Assembly (NCBI RefSeq): GCF_932294415.1
Contig: NC_065536.1
Span: forward strand, 48,457,854-48,521,853
Direction: 5' to 3'
Length of the DNA stretch: 64,000 nt
Source: Quercus robur
Lineage: Eukaryota > Streptophyta > Magnoliopsida > Fagales > Fagaceae
Both the position numbers and the translations under genes were made by a program. Below, piece after piece: positions 34,231-45,532 of the stretch. Each line of letters begins with the position of its first letter. Positions within the stretch are counted from its first letter, which is position 1. Below the pieces are notes generated by a model. It searched no databases. It was not told where the DNA came from and worked only from the letters and a program-made list of their open reading frames with translations.

Positions 34231-36381
34231 TTTTTCCCCTTCAATTACTATTTCTTTTCTTCTTCTTTTTAGGTTTTTTTTTTTAAAAAAATATTTGTTT
34301 TGACATCTATAACAAGACAAAATGTTATTTTAACATATTTTTTTTATATACACACACATAAAGGGCATGATCGAGAGAATTGTTTCTGTGGTATGCTTAA
34401 TTTTATATGATCAAAATGTATTTATTAAAAAAAAATATAAAAAACAGATAATTCATTTAATCATAATTTTTTAAAATATAAAATAGATAGGTTATAAAAG
34501 ACATAAAATAAAATAGTAGTGAGTTTCTTACCATATCTATTAATTTATTTTTTAGATCTCTACGAGGCCCAGCAATGATGTTAGGAAGCCAAGGTGTCAT
34601 TTTCATACTTTGTGAAAAAATTAAAAATAATGAAGGAAATACATTAACACCACCAACAATATTTGAGTAATGGAAACACTCTTATCTGCCTATTCTTCAC
34701 GGCCAAAACAACATACTGTTCCTCTCAAAAAAAAAATAAAAAAAAAATAAACAACAACAACTGCAACATACATGTTTCTCCTCGCATTTGTTAGAAAGTA
34801 GAAACACTATCAAGTACTATCAAGAAAATTCTTGAGTGGGACTGAGTGATTCAACCGTGCAATTCTTGAGTGGGTTGTATATTATATTCATCCATGGATT
34901 GATTACTCCCTTCACTGACAACAATCATGAATACAACACTTTCAAAAATATTTTACTATAAGTTTTTTTCCTAAAAAACTATTTATTTGCTTTTTATGTT
35001 TTGTTCCGTATGAATCTATTCGTACACTCAGAGATAAAGCATGTGATTGAACTGAAATTTTCTCTAGAACCTTTCACCGGAATCACTACCTAATTAACGG
35101 TTACAACCAAACTGTCATACACCCATTATATACAAACTCCAATCCGAAAGTCATGCGGCGAGTGATGGGACAACTACCGTTTTCAGTGAAGGCAGAGACA
35201 TGAATCATAATGTTGCTTCAACGTAGCACTTGGACATTGTTTTCCTTTAATGTTAGGTTAAACATTATACAAGAAAAAAAAAATTATTAACTTGGTTTTT
35301 CATGGTTTTGATTCCTTTCTATTGTTTGGATGGGTTTGGTAGATAAGATAAGAGAGTGTGATGAATTAGCTTCTAGAAAATGGTAATCAAAAAAGCAAGC
35401 TTAAGTTTGATGGTTGGTCCTACTATACCATTTGGTTACGAATGCATTATGCTCAAAATTTAAGCTTATATTGGTGTTTGGTATAGGATTGGTATAGGGG
35501 TTAAAGGAACCTAATTAAACTCATTAATTCCCCAGTTATAGGCTTATTGGTTAGCCATGAATTTCTATTAAATGATCCTTGGCTATTTTGGAACTGAGTC
35601 AAGATGGTAGGAAAGTAATTTTGAGGGAGAGAGGTGGACAACTTGGTAAAGATAATAGTCATGATGATACAGAGAAGCTAAAGTTGAGGTAATTGGGGAA
35701 GGTTTTTTATTATAATGATTAGGTTTGTCAAAACCAAGGGTATGGGATGCGGTGAGTAATCATTTCTTCTGCCTAGGGAAGAGAGGTTTTGGTCCTTGTT
35801 GGTGGGTATAATGTATGATAGGTCATGATGATCATCATCATGGATTCCCTTCTTTTACGTGTGCATTTGTTTACTCGTACGATCACTTTTTTGAATCTGA
35901 GAGGGTTCTGGATTTGATTTCGGCATTGCTTATATAGCTCAGGCTTATTATTTCTCTACTAATGGGCCTAACATTGAACAGAAACAGTTACAAAAGGGCC
36001 CAATTATAGTCATCAGGCTTTTATAGAATGTAATCCAAGCCTCGGATCCCAGGTGACCAAGAAAAAAGGGCCCCAGATATTTTGCAAGCCCATTGGTCTT
36101 TTTTTGTTTAGGGAAGATTGCTTTTCAAATGAAGCAGGTGATCTTGATATAGTAAGGGAACAAGATAGTGCTTAATCACCTGGCAAGTCCTGATTTTTAG
36201 TGAAATGGGCTGGTTTTTGAGTTTCCTATATGCCCAACTAGTATGTTGTCTTCTAATGAGGTGGCCTTAAACAAGTTAAGTTCTTAAGAGGCTATTTGAT
36301 TCAAGTAAAAAAGGGGTGTATTTTATTTTTATTTTTAGTTTTTCATAGGACCCATAATTAAAAAACTAGTTTGGCTATTTA
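34231..36381. other. Intergenic DNA, no gene recognised
   Basis: AT-rich to 35250. 35260-36300 is more balanced in composition and contains a TATA-like GCTTATATAGCTC (35931) in an LTR-like setting, but no paired LTR end or TSD was found. Confidence 0.35.
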
Positions 36382-36508
36382 GGGGCTGTTTGGCAAATTT
36401 ATTTGAACAACAGTTTTCATTGTTTAAACAACACAACATGCATTTTTACAACACTTTTTCACTCACAAGTATTTCCATGACACTTAAACAACATTACCAA
36501 ACGGACCC
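36382..36508. mobile_element. Tourist-like MITE, 127 bp, with TTA TSD
   Basis: Ends GGGGCTGTTTGG and CCAAACGGACCC are imperfect inverted repeats flanked by TTA (36379-36381 and 36509-36511), as in PIF/Harbinger MITEs. The interior has GTTTAAACAAC-type symmetry. Confidence 0.75.
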
Positions 36509-36511
36509 TTA

Positions 36512-38390
36512 GTTTTTCATCTTTCATTTTCAATATCCAAAAAAGTGGGTTTCAATATAGAAAATGAAAGCTACTTTTGGCCAAATTAAAAATGGGTATA
36601 TTGGCATTTTCGTAAAAAAAAAAAAAAATCAACTTCGTGGGTCCTACCAACGGTGAGTTGTTCATCTGTGTGTGTGTGTTACCATCAGTGAATGTCAAAT
36701 AACTAGAAATTGAACATCTCTCGTTCAAAGACAATTTTTGTGTATATACGAGCTTTTATTGGGTAGCCCATCTATGAGGAGAGCGAAAAGGAAATAATAT
36801 GCGCAATGCTCTTTACTCCACGAGATAGAAAAATATAGGTTGTGAGCCTTATTTGTGATGTATAAAAATATAGGACACGAGCCTAAGTCCTGAAGTAAGA
36901 AAAATATGGGTCATGAACCCACTTCATTAATTAGAGAAATTATGGGCCATTTGCCCAATATGTTGGTTGTGAGAAATTGAGCCATTTGCTCAATATGTTG
37001 GTTGTGACAGCTTCTTTTTTCTTTTCTTTTTTCCAAAAAAAAGGGTAGAGGGAGAGGGGCTATGGCCCTTGTTTTGTTTCAATGTTTTGTTTTGTTTTGG
37101 TTTTATTTTTATAGACAGATAGTGTCCCTCTCCCTAATTTATTAATAGAAAATTTAAATTATGTATAAATTCTATTTAATGGTTCTCCCTTTTTTTTTTG
37201 ATGTGTAACAACAATTAGTAAAAGATGGGAGATTTGAACCATGGTTTTCCGATAAATAAGACTAGACAACATCATTGAGTTAAAAGGCTTTTAATGATTT
37301 TCTTTATTTTTAAATAAAAAAATGTACAAAGACTCGATTTAAAGTATTACTTTCCTATCTCTTTCTTTTTTGGTTTTAATATTCAATTGTTTGCTATACA
37401 TAACTAATTACTTTATGAGTATTAAAATGTATGTTCATAAACATATATAACTAAATCTACATTGTAAAATTTATGCAAATATATATATTTAGTAAAAATT
37501 CTTTTTTTTTTTCCAAAAACAAATTCTTTTCATTTAGGTTTATCATTATTATATCTCTCTTATATAACATTATATATATTAAGGCATATAAAATTTACAT
37601 TTAATATTTAATTTATATGAAACTAATTGATTTGCATAAATTATACGGATTTTAAAATTATAATTTTTTTAATAAAGTACTTTTTAAAATTATTATTATA
37701 CTCTAATGCGTAATTTTTAATTTATTTACATAAAAATATTAATTTAAATTATTTGAAGAATATTAATTGTCATATAATTTACAGAATAATTATACATTAC
37801 TCAATGGAAGAAAATATTTATCTTGAATTATAATGAGAAAATTATATGTGTGTGTGGATTTAAAAATTTATTAATATATTTAGCTTCGTTTAAAAAAAAA
37901 AAAAAAAAAAGTCACTTGGTATTGTATGAACCCATTCCATACCCTTTTTTTTCTTTCTTTACAAATTTATGCCTAAGTTAACGAGTAGGATTGTGCCACT
38001 TGGCCTGAGAGTAAAAACAAGGACATGAAATGTTTGGGTGAAGTACCTCAACCTCTTTTTCTTGGATAAATTTTTAAGTTCTAGAATATATATAGAAATA
38101 AAAAAGATTTTAAAGTTCACATGCAAAAGATGTAGGCCACTGTACTTTCAAGCTTCTTCGTTCTTTAGTTCAAAATAGAGAATTGTGATTTGTTTCACTG
38201 TGAATATAATCAATTATGAGTTGGTGCAAAGCTAGTTATAGAAAGAGTGTTGTTAGCCCCGAAGACTGTTACAGTGGCATGATTCAACAAAGCCTCACCA
38301 ACCAAAGCTCATCTCAATTTCACTCTCACTTGTGCCCCTTAATAATCCCACGCACAAAACATGATCACAACTTCACACGTCTTTCTTCCT
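36512..38390. other. Intergenic DNA 5' of the ACOS5-like gene
   Basis: It contains a small direct repeat (GAGCCATTTGCTCAATATG-type phrase twice, 36947-37008) and an antisense tRNA-like segment at 37225-37290 (GGGAGATTTGAACC) that may be a SINE remnant. A very AT-rich block follows at 37290-37900. No gene is seen. Confidence 0.4.
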
Positions 38391-38393
38391 CCT

Positions 38394-38399
38394 TATAAA
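38394..38399 (+). promoter_or_regulatory. Probable TATA box of the ACOS5-like gene
   Basis: TATAAA lies 40 bases upstream of the chosen ATG. If it is used, the 5' leader would be only about 10-20 bases and the in-frame ATG at 38361 would be upstream of transcription. A second AT-rich candidate, ATATATATAG near 38085, would give a leader of over 300 bases. Confidence 0.45.
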
Positions 38400-38438
38400 G
38401 CACATGTCAATCCTCCCTTGTTCATTCACATATACAAT

Positions 38439-41400
38439 ATGGGAACTTATTTGCATAATTTGGCACAAGATGAAGAGCATATTTTCCAAAGCCGATTTCC
38501 CGCTGTTCCGGTCCCTGATGATATCACATTACCAGAATTTGTGCTCCAAAATGCTGAATTGTACGCCACTAAGGTAGCATTTGTGGAGGCTGTGACTGGA
38601 AAAGAAGTTACTTATAATGATGTGGTTAGAGACACTAGGAGGTTTTCTAAGGCCTTGAGGTCTCTCGGTGTTAGGAGGGGGCATGTGATAATTGTTGTAC
38701 TTCCAAATGTTGCGGAGTATGCCATTGTTGCTCTTGGAATCATGACTGCTGGGGGTGTGTTCTCAGGTGCAAACCCAGCTGCACATGCATCAGAAATTAA
38801 GAAGCAAGTGGACGCTGCTGAGGCCAAGTTAATTGTCACAAATGGCTCAAATTATGAGAAGGTAGGTATACTTTTTTGAAATTTTATGAGATAACCTAAC
38901 TTTAAGCATATGTACTAGGAAAATGTTAAATTGCTACAAATTTTATTACAAAAGACTTACAAATTGATATTACAATAAATATAATTAGTACTACTTTAAC
39001 ACATAATAAATAAATGTTTTTGTTAACAAGAGACTTTAAAAATATGAGAATGAATAAAAGTTAATAAACAAATGTCTTTTAAACTAAAAGTAGCTCGACT
39101 TCTCATAAAAAGCCAATCGACTATATTATAAAATTCAATTTTTTTAGGCATATATGATCACTCGTTATTCGGACCCATAAATAAATGTCTTAATTGCTTT
39201 TTGTAGGATTGGTGAGACAACTGTTTGTAAAGTGTATGTAGCAAAATTTGAACTAACACTATAATGCATCTAAGCTATATCATTTTGAAAACTACAGGTG
39301 AAAGGTTTAGGGCTACCAGTCATCATACTGGATGAAGAATACATTGAAGGTTCCATGAATTGGAACAAACTGCTTGAAGCAGCAGACAAAGCGGGCACTA
39401 GTTTTTTTAATGAGGACGTGCACCAGACTGATCTGTGTGCCCTTCCATTCTCATCAGGCACCACAGGGTTGTCAAAGGGTGTAATGCTGACTCACCGAAA
39501 TCTGGTAGCTAACCTGTGCTCCACACTCTTTAGTGTAAAACCAGAAATGGTGGGTCAGGTCACTACAGTAGGCCTAATACCATTCTTTCATATTTATGGG
39601 ATCACTGGAATTTGTTGTGCCACACTTAGGAACAAGGGAAAAGTGGTGGTGATGGGAAGGTTCGAACTTCGAACATTTCTGAATGCTTTGATAACACAAG
39701 AGGTCACATTTGCACCAATTGTGCCACCAATTATTTTGCAGCTGGTTAAGAATCCAGTAGTAGAGGAATTTGATCTCACCAAGCTCAAACTTCTAGCCAT
39801 TATGTCTGCAGCAGCTCCACTGGCACCAGAGCTTCTTACAGCCTTTGAAAACAAGTTCCCTGGTGTCCAGGTCCAAGAGGTGAGCACAGCCTCCTTTTAA
39901 TTTGCTTCTAAATGCTGTAACAAATGGTTCATGTTATGTATGTCTTTGATATGTGCCAAGAGACTTATAGCTTAACCGGCACTTCTTATTATTTCCAACA
40001 GAAACATCCAGATTTAAGAGTTGAAGTCTTCCATCTCCAATTATTGATGTATGTCTTTGATATGTGTTTGTGCTAAATTACTTTTTCACTAACAGGCATA
40101 TGGACTAACTGAGCATAGCTGCATCACACTCACACTTGGGGACCCTGAAGACGGTTCTCGAATTGCAAAGAAAAATTCTGTGGGTTTCATCCTCCCAAAT
40201 TTGGAAGTAAAATTTATTGATCCTGAAACTGGTCGATCCTTGCCCAAGAATACACCTGGTGAAATCTGTGTCAGAAGCCAATGTGTAATGCAAGGTAAAG
40301 AAGATACTAATTACAGAGGATAATATTGTTGTAATCACACGTCTAAATGTGCTGCTAAAATAAATTCAAACTTCAAAGTATTTTTTGTGTGCAAGATAAA
40401 TAAGCAGTCTTCATCACTATGATGACTCACTTAGATGTTGTGGTTATTGCTCCATGTTATATACTTTCTCTCAGGTTATTATAACAATGAGGAGGAGACT
40501 GCTCGCACCATCGACAAGAAAGGGTGGCTTCACACTGGTGACATTGGGTTCATAGATGATCAAGACAACGTTTTTATTGTGGATCGCATTAAGGAGTTAA
40601 TCAAGTACAAAGGTTTTCAAGTAAGTTCCTGAAATGACATGGTATGGGTCTATGTTATAACACTCAGACAAATGATACAAGAAAAGGAACAGTTCAAAGA
40701 AAAAGGCAAAAAGGAATAGTTATTCAGCCAATAATTTAAAAAATAAATAGTGGGGGGGGGGGGGGGGGGGGAATAATTTCAAGACAGATTAATATTGCCC
40801 CGGAACTAAATTGAGAGTTCACAAATTGGATACATAAGGTCCATTTGGGTAGTGCGCTGCGTACGCATTTTGCAAGTTTTGGGTCTTTTTTTTTTTTTTT
40901 TTTTTTTGTAAGTCCAGCTCATTATGCACTATTCATTGGTCATGAACAGTGATTTTAGGTCAATGAACAGTGATAAACAGTAATAAACAATAAAAAATTA
41001 TTTTTTATTGTTTTCAGTTTTCAACAAAATAAGTTGTATCCAAACGCACACATAATATTCAGTTTTGCGTCCATTATAAAATATAAACCAAAATTTCAGA
41101 AATCACAGAGATAATCTAAAAAATACTAAGCACCAATTTGTTTGTTATTTAATTACAAATTGACATGACAATAAATGTATTAACCTATTAGGAACTATAT
41201 TATCTTCCAAAAACCTTTTAAAAAAATTCTTATTATGATATATAATTATGGAAAAAATACTACTACCTTTTAACGACCATGAATCAATTTCTTTTGAGAA
41301 ATTTAGTGATCTGATTTTATTTATTTTTAATTTCAAATATTTGAATCAAAATAATTAACCATTAGCCAAGTTCGGCCAAATTATTTGCCTTGTAGGTGGC

Positions 41401-41842
41401 TCCTGCTGAGATAGAGGCTATCCTTCTTACTCATCCCTCAATTGAAGATGCAGCCGTAGTTCCGTGAGCAACATCATCTTTATTGTTCCCTTTATTTCTA
41501 TTTTATTTTCTAGTTGTTTTCTGCTTTTAGAATTTGGAGAATTGAATTCATAATGTTTCTCACACTTTATGGTGCTTTGGAACATTCAGACTGCCTGATG
41601 AGGAAGCTGGAGAGATCCCAGCTGCAAGCGTTGTGATGAGCCAAGGTGCAAAAGAGAGTGAAGAAGATATCAAGAACTACATTGCCTCAAATGTTGCACA
41701 TTACAAGAAAGTGAGAGTGGTGCACTTTGTGGACACAATCCCAAAATCACCTTCTGGGAAAATAATGAGAAGGCTTATTAGAGAGAAGATGGTGGAGAAG
41801 ATGCGGGCAAAGCTCCACAGCGAATCCAATGTTGAAAAATAA
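38439..41842 (+). CDS. ACOS5: Fatty acyl-CoA synthetase of the ACOS5 / 4CL-like 1 type
   Basis: ACOS5 activates medium- to long-chain (hydroxy) fatty acids to CoA esters in the anther tapetum, the first step of sporopollenin precursor synthesis. Six coding exons: 38439-38861, 39298-39879, 40096-40294, 40475-40620, 41396-41463, 41590-41842; all introns are GT/AG and phases agree, giving 556 residues (Arabidopsis ACOS5 is 542). Visible motifs: [10 protein letters not shown] near the start, adenylate-binding box [11 protein letters not shown] (residues 193-202), GEICVRS (390-396; GEICIRG in true 4CL), [12 protein letters not shown] (418), [19 protein letters not shown], and the catalytic lysine in SPSGKIMRR (Lys530). 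[13 protein letters not shown] and close agreement along the whole length favour ACOS5 over a classical 4CL. ATG 38439 gives a start like the family's; an in-frame ATG at 38361 would add 26 residues. Confidence 0.92.
40752..40771. repeat. 20-base poly-G run in ACOS5 intron 4
   Basis: An uninterrupted run of 20 G sits in intron 4. G runs this long are rare in AT-rich plant introns and could form quadruplexes. It may also be a hotspot for sequencing or length error. Confidence 0.8.
40839..41050. mobile_element. MITE in ACOS5 intron 4
   Basis: The left part (GGTCCATTTGGGTAGTGCG) and right part (GTTGTATCCAAACGCACAC) are loosely inverted. The interior shares CAGTTTTCAACAAAATAA with the MITEs at 41981, 55560 and 56583. 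A poly-T run (40888-40908) lies inside. Boundaries are approximate; ACATA on both sides may be the TSD. Confidence 0.5.
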
Positions 41843-41980
41843 GCCGCTAAAACTTTGTGATTAAGAGATAAAATGTCTCCATCTATATAACTTTTATCAT
41901 GCTATAACTTGTTTAGTGAATGATATTATCATGCGTTAGTGCTAGTTGACCTTTCAATAAAATTATCATCCCATGTCTTA

Positions 41981-42194
41981 GTATCCGTTTGGATAGCACT
42001 GAAATACTGTGCATCTACGTTTCCCAACAACAAGCATTTTTTTAGTGGGTCTCATGCATTGTTTACGGGACTCACAAATACTTTTTTCAGTAAAAACAAC
42101 TTTAAAATTAAGTCCCACGGCACTATTCATATATTTAAAAATTATTTTGCTACAGTGTTTTTAGTTTTCAACAATAAGCGGTATCCAAACAGAC
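41981..42194. mobile_element. MITE of the same family 3' of ACOS5
   Basis: It runs from GTATCCGTTTGGATAGC to GGTATCCAAACAGAC, with the family core CATATTTAAAAATTATTTTG and TTTTCAACAATAA. TTA precedes the left end but the right-hand TSD is not intact. Confidence 0.55.
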
Positions 42195-43921
42195 AGCAGG
42201 TAAATGGGAGCATTGAAAAAAAAAAAAGTATGGAATCCAAATTACACCATTTAAATTTATGCAAAATGTCATTTTAGTCCCCAAAACTGCCATTTTGGTG
42301 TTGAAAGTTGGTGGGCTCTATTGAATACTTTGTATATCCAAGTAGATTGTAATACTAAATTTGATCCCACCGTAGAAGTGGGAGAGTTATATGATCTCTT
42401 TAGAAGAAATAGAGTGAACGAAACAATAGAAAACAAGTAAGAAAATTAATGCATTGTCAGCGAAGTTGGCCTGAAACTCGCCTTAAATTGGTTCAACAGA
42501 GTTTGAGGTTGGTGAAGTTTGCCTAAAAGTGCTCTAAAATTGGGTCAACCAAGTTTTGAGTGAATTTCAAGTGAATATTTCTATCAACAAATAATCAGTG
42601 TGTTAAGTTTCAAACTCACCTCTCAATGCTTGAAGGCAAATTTTCTTCACCTTATGAACTTCCTTTAAAGAGTTTTAAAGAATCTCCCATTTCTCAAACA
42701 TGTTTTTTTTTTATCCAAAACTTGATATATCAACACAACTGGTTTTTTTTTTTCTTTGGTTCTTCACAGTGTTTCCTCAAATCTTTCAACCAGAAACTAA
42801 TCATTGTTCCTTTTGATTTAGAATTATAGATATTTCATCTTATGACTTCGCATAACATTTTTTTACTATCTACCATGCATCTTGAGATTAAAGTAACGCC
42901 TTCAATCAGATTCTCCAATCATCAAAATTTTCTTTGGTATGCTGGGGAATTTAAAATGACCATCCCATTGGCAAGTGCCATTCTCAGTGTGAATTGATTG
43001 GTTATGATACTACTTTGTTAAAAGTTGTTGGGTTCACACTTCTCACATTCACAAAAGAAAATAAAATGGAGGGGAAAGAAAGAGAGAACTCTTTTACTTT
43101 GTCATTACTCTTTTTTCACTCCTACTAACAAATGGATATGAAGGCGTGGTTCTATATAGCCCCCATACACTCTCATAACTTCCATCAAATCTACTACATT
43201 AAAATACATAACTTCATATAACTTAACTAATATGTAATCTCAAAAAATAAAAATAAATAAATAATATGTAAAATTTTGCACTTCATAAAGTACTCTCATG
43301 AATGACCTTATTTAACAAGGCTTAGTTCTCTAACATTTAGTCCTTATTCCTTAACATTTAACATTACTATCAAGTGGTCATTCCACCCATTACCATCTAT
43401 AAATTGTCACTCTTTACATGTTTGATACGACGTCTTTTTCTTGATTAAGTAAACGGAAGTTTTATAGTAAAAAATAAAAAATAAATAAATAAGGACCAAC
43501 TTGATAGAATATTGAACTTTAAGGACTAAAATGCCAAAAAAAATTATTCTCAAAAAAAATAAAATTTAGGGATGAAAATGATAAATCACCCAAACTTAAA
43601 TGGAGAGAGAGAGAGAGAGAGAGAGGCAAAATACACAAAATCCCCCAAGTGATTTCCCCCATAAAACAAGGAAATTCGATGAAATTTTAAGTGTAACACT
43701 TAACATTCTATATAATATTGTTTTATGAGTAAACCATTAATTGTGTAACACTTAACTTCTCTGGGAATTTTGAATGCAACACAAAACCATCATGTGATAC
43801 TCTATTATATGAAAATTAACAGTAAGGTAAAAGTATTACAAAGTACAAATGTCAATAGCCACTAAACAACCCAAGAGTGGAGGACTCTCCTCCATACATG
43901 CCAGTATCTTCTTTAGCAGAG
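42195..43921. other. Intergenic DNA between ACOS5 and the gypsy element
   Basis: AT-rich, no gene seen. It holds an (AG)n microsatellite at 43603-43625. Confidence 0.45.
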
Positions 43922-44059
43922 TTTTTCCCCTCGTGGATTCGAGATTTACTACTAGAAGCTAATAGTTTAGTTTATGTTCCATCAAGAGAGTATCATCTGT
44001 GCTTTCTTTAGGCTTCCACAACATCACTTGGAATCAGAGCCTTGATTTACCTTGGTCTG

Positions 44060-45489
44060 ATGGCTAACTTGCAAGACGGTGACCACCACTACAAGGACAA
44101 CAGTGACGACGTCAACAACCCAGTCCTCACTAGGGCTGAGTTCCTTGATTTTCGTGATGAGAATCAACAGTTTCAAGATTCAACCCAACAAACTTTGGAC
44201 CAGATTCAAGAAGTGCTTGCCACCCTGCTTAACCAAAAGGCGTAAATGCACTTTTAGTCCCTACATTTTGACCTTTTTCCATTTTAGTCCCTACATTTTA
44301 TTTTTTTCACTTTTAGTTCCTAAACCAATTAACGCCCTTCATTTTAAGTCCTTGAAACACTGTTCTGTCACCAAATTAACGGAAAGACTGACGGATTAAT
44401 AAAATATTATTAAAAAAATTATTTAACATTTTTTATATGCCAAAATTTAAAAAAAATTAATTACTCAATTTTAATTTAGAACAAAAAACAAAAAAAAAAT
44501 TATTTTCTTTCAAACAAAAATTTTACTTTCTTTTAATTAAAATGAATTTTTTTAATTCCAATCTTCTTCTTCTTTTTTCCAGAAGATCACCACCGGATCA
44601 AACCCAAGCAAAAGAATAACAACCTAGCAAAACAAAAGAATAGCAACCCAGCAAGAGAACATTATTACTTAAACCCAGATCAAACCCAGCAACCAAGAAC
44701 ACAAATCTAGCAACCAAAAACTCAAACAACACAAACGAAAAAAAAAAAAAAAAAAAGAAACAGAGACCAAACACAAACACAGACCCAAAGTTCTTCGTGT
44801 TCTTCCCAGATCAAACCCAGCAACCGAGAACACAAATCCAACAACCAAAAACTCAAACCTAGATCACAACAACACAAACAAAAAAAAAAAAAAAGAAACA
44901 GAGACCAAACACAAACACAGACCCAGATCACAAATAGAGATTAAACACAAACGAAACCCAAATCACAACCAAGCCAAAATCATCAGCAGACCCAACCACC
45001 GATCCATGTTCACAACACCCACATGCAAGCCTCCAAATTTTTCCCATTGTTTTCACGCCATCAAGACCCCACGGCCTCCATGATCAAAACCTCGAAGATC
45101 AGCCTCTTGATCTGCTCGCCGCTGGTCAATATCGGGCTCCAATACCGAATCGGTGACTGGGTTTTGTATAACGGAGCCATAACTACACAGAAATAAACTA
45201 TGGGTTTTCTTTCTAGGGTTTCATACACCTAATCAACGAACCTTCTTGATGGGTTCGATGGGTCGATGGCAACGGCAACGCAGACCTTCTGGGGTTTCTT
45301 TCTTCTATGGCAATGGTGACCTCATCATTGAGTCTTGAACGAGTTCGACGGCGACGACCTCATCATTGAGTCTTGAAAGAGATCAGAGAGAGTTTGGGTC
45401 AGTCAAAGTTTGAATCAGATCGGGGTGAGGAGAAAGAGAGTTTGAGAATAGAGAGAGAAAAGGGTTTAAAAGTTGAATGTTCTTCTGAA

Positions 45490-45532
<43 letters not shown>

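Noticed and set aside
38361..38438. Longer start for the ACOS5-like protein
   Set aside because: The extra 26 residues do not resemble the family's N-terminus and the frame crosses the probable TATA box. ATG 38439 gives the expected start.
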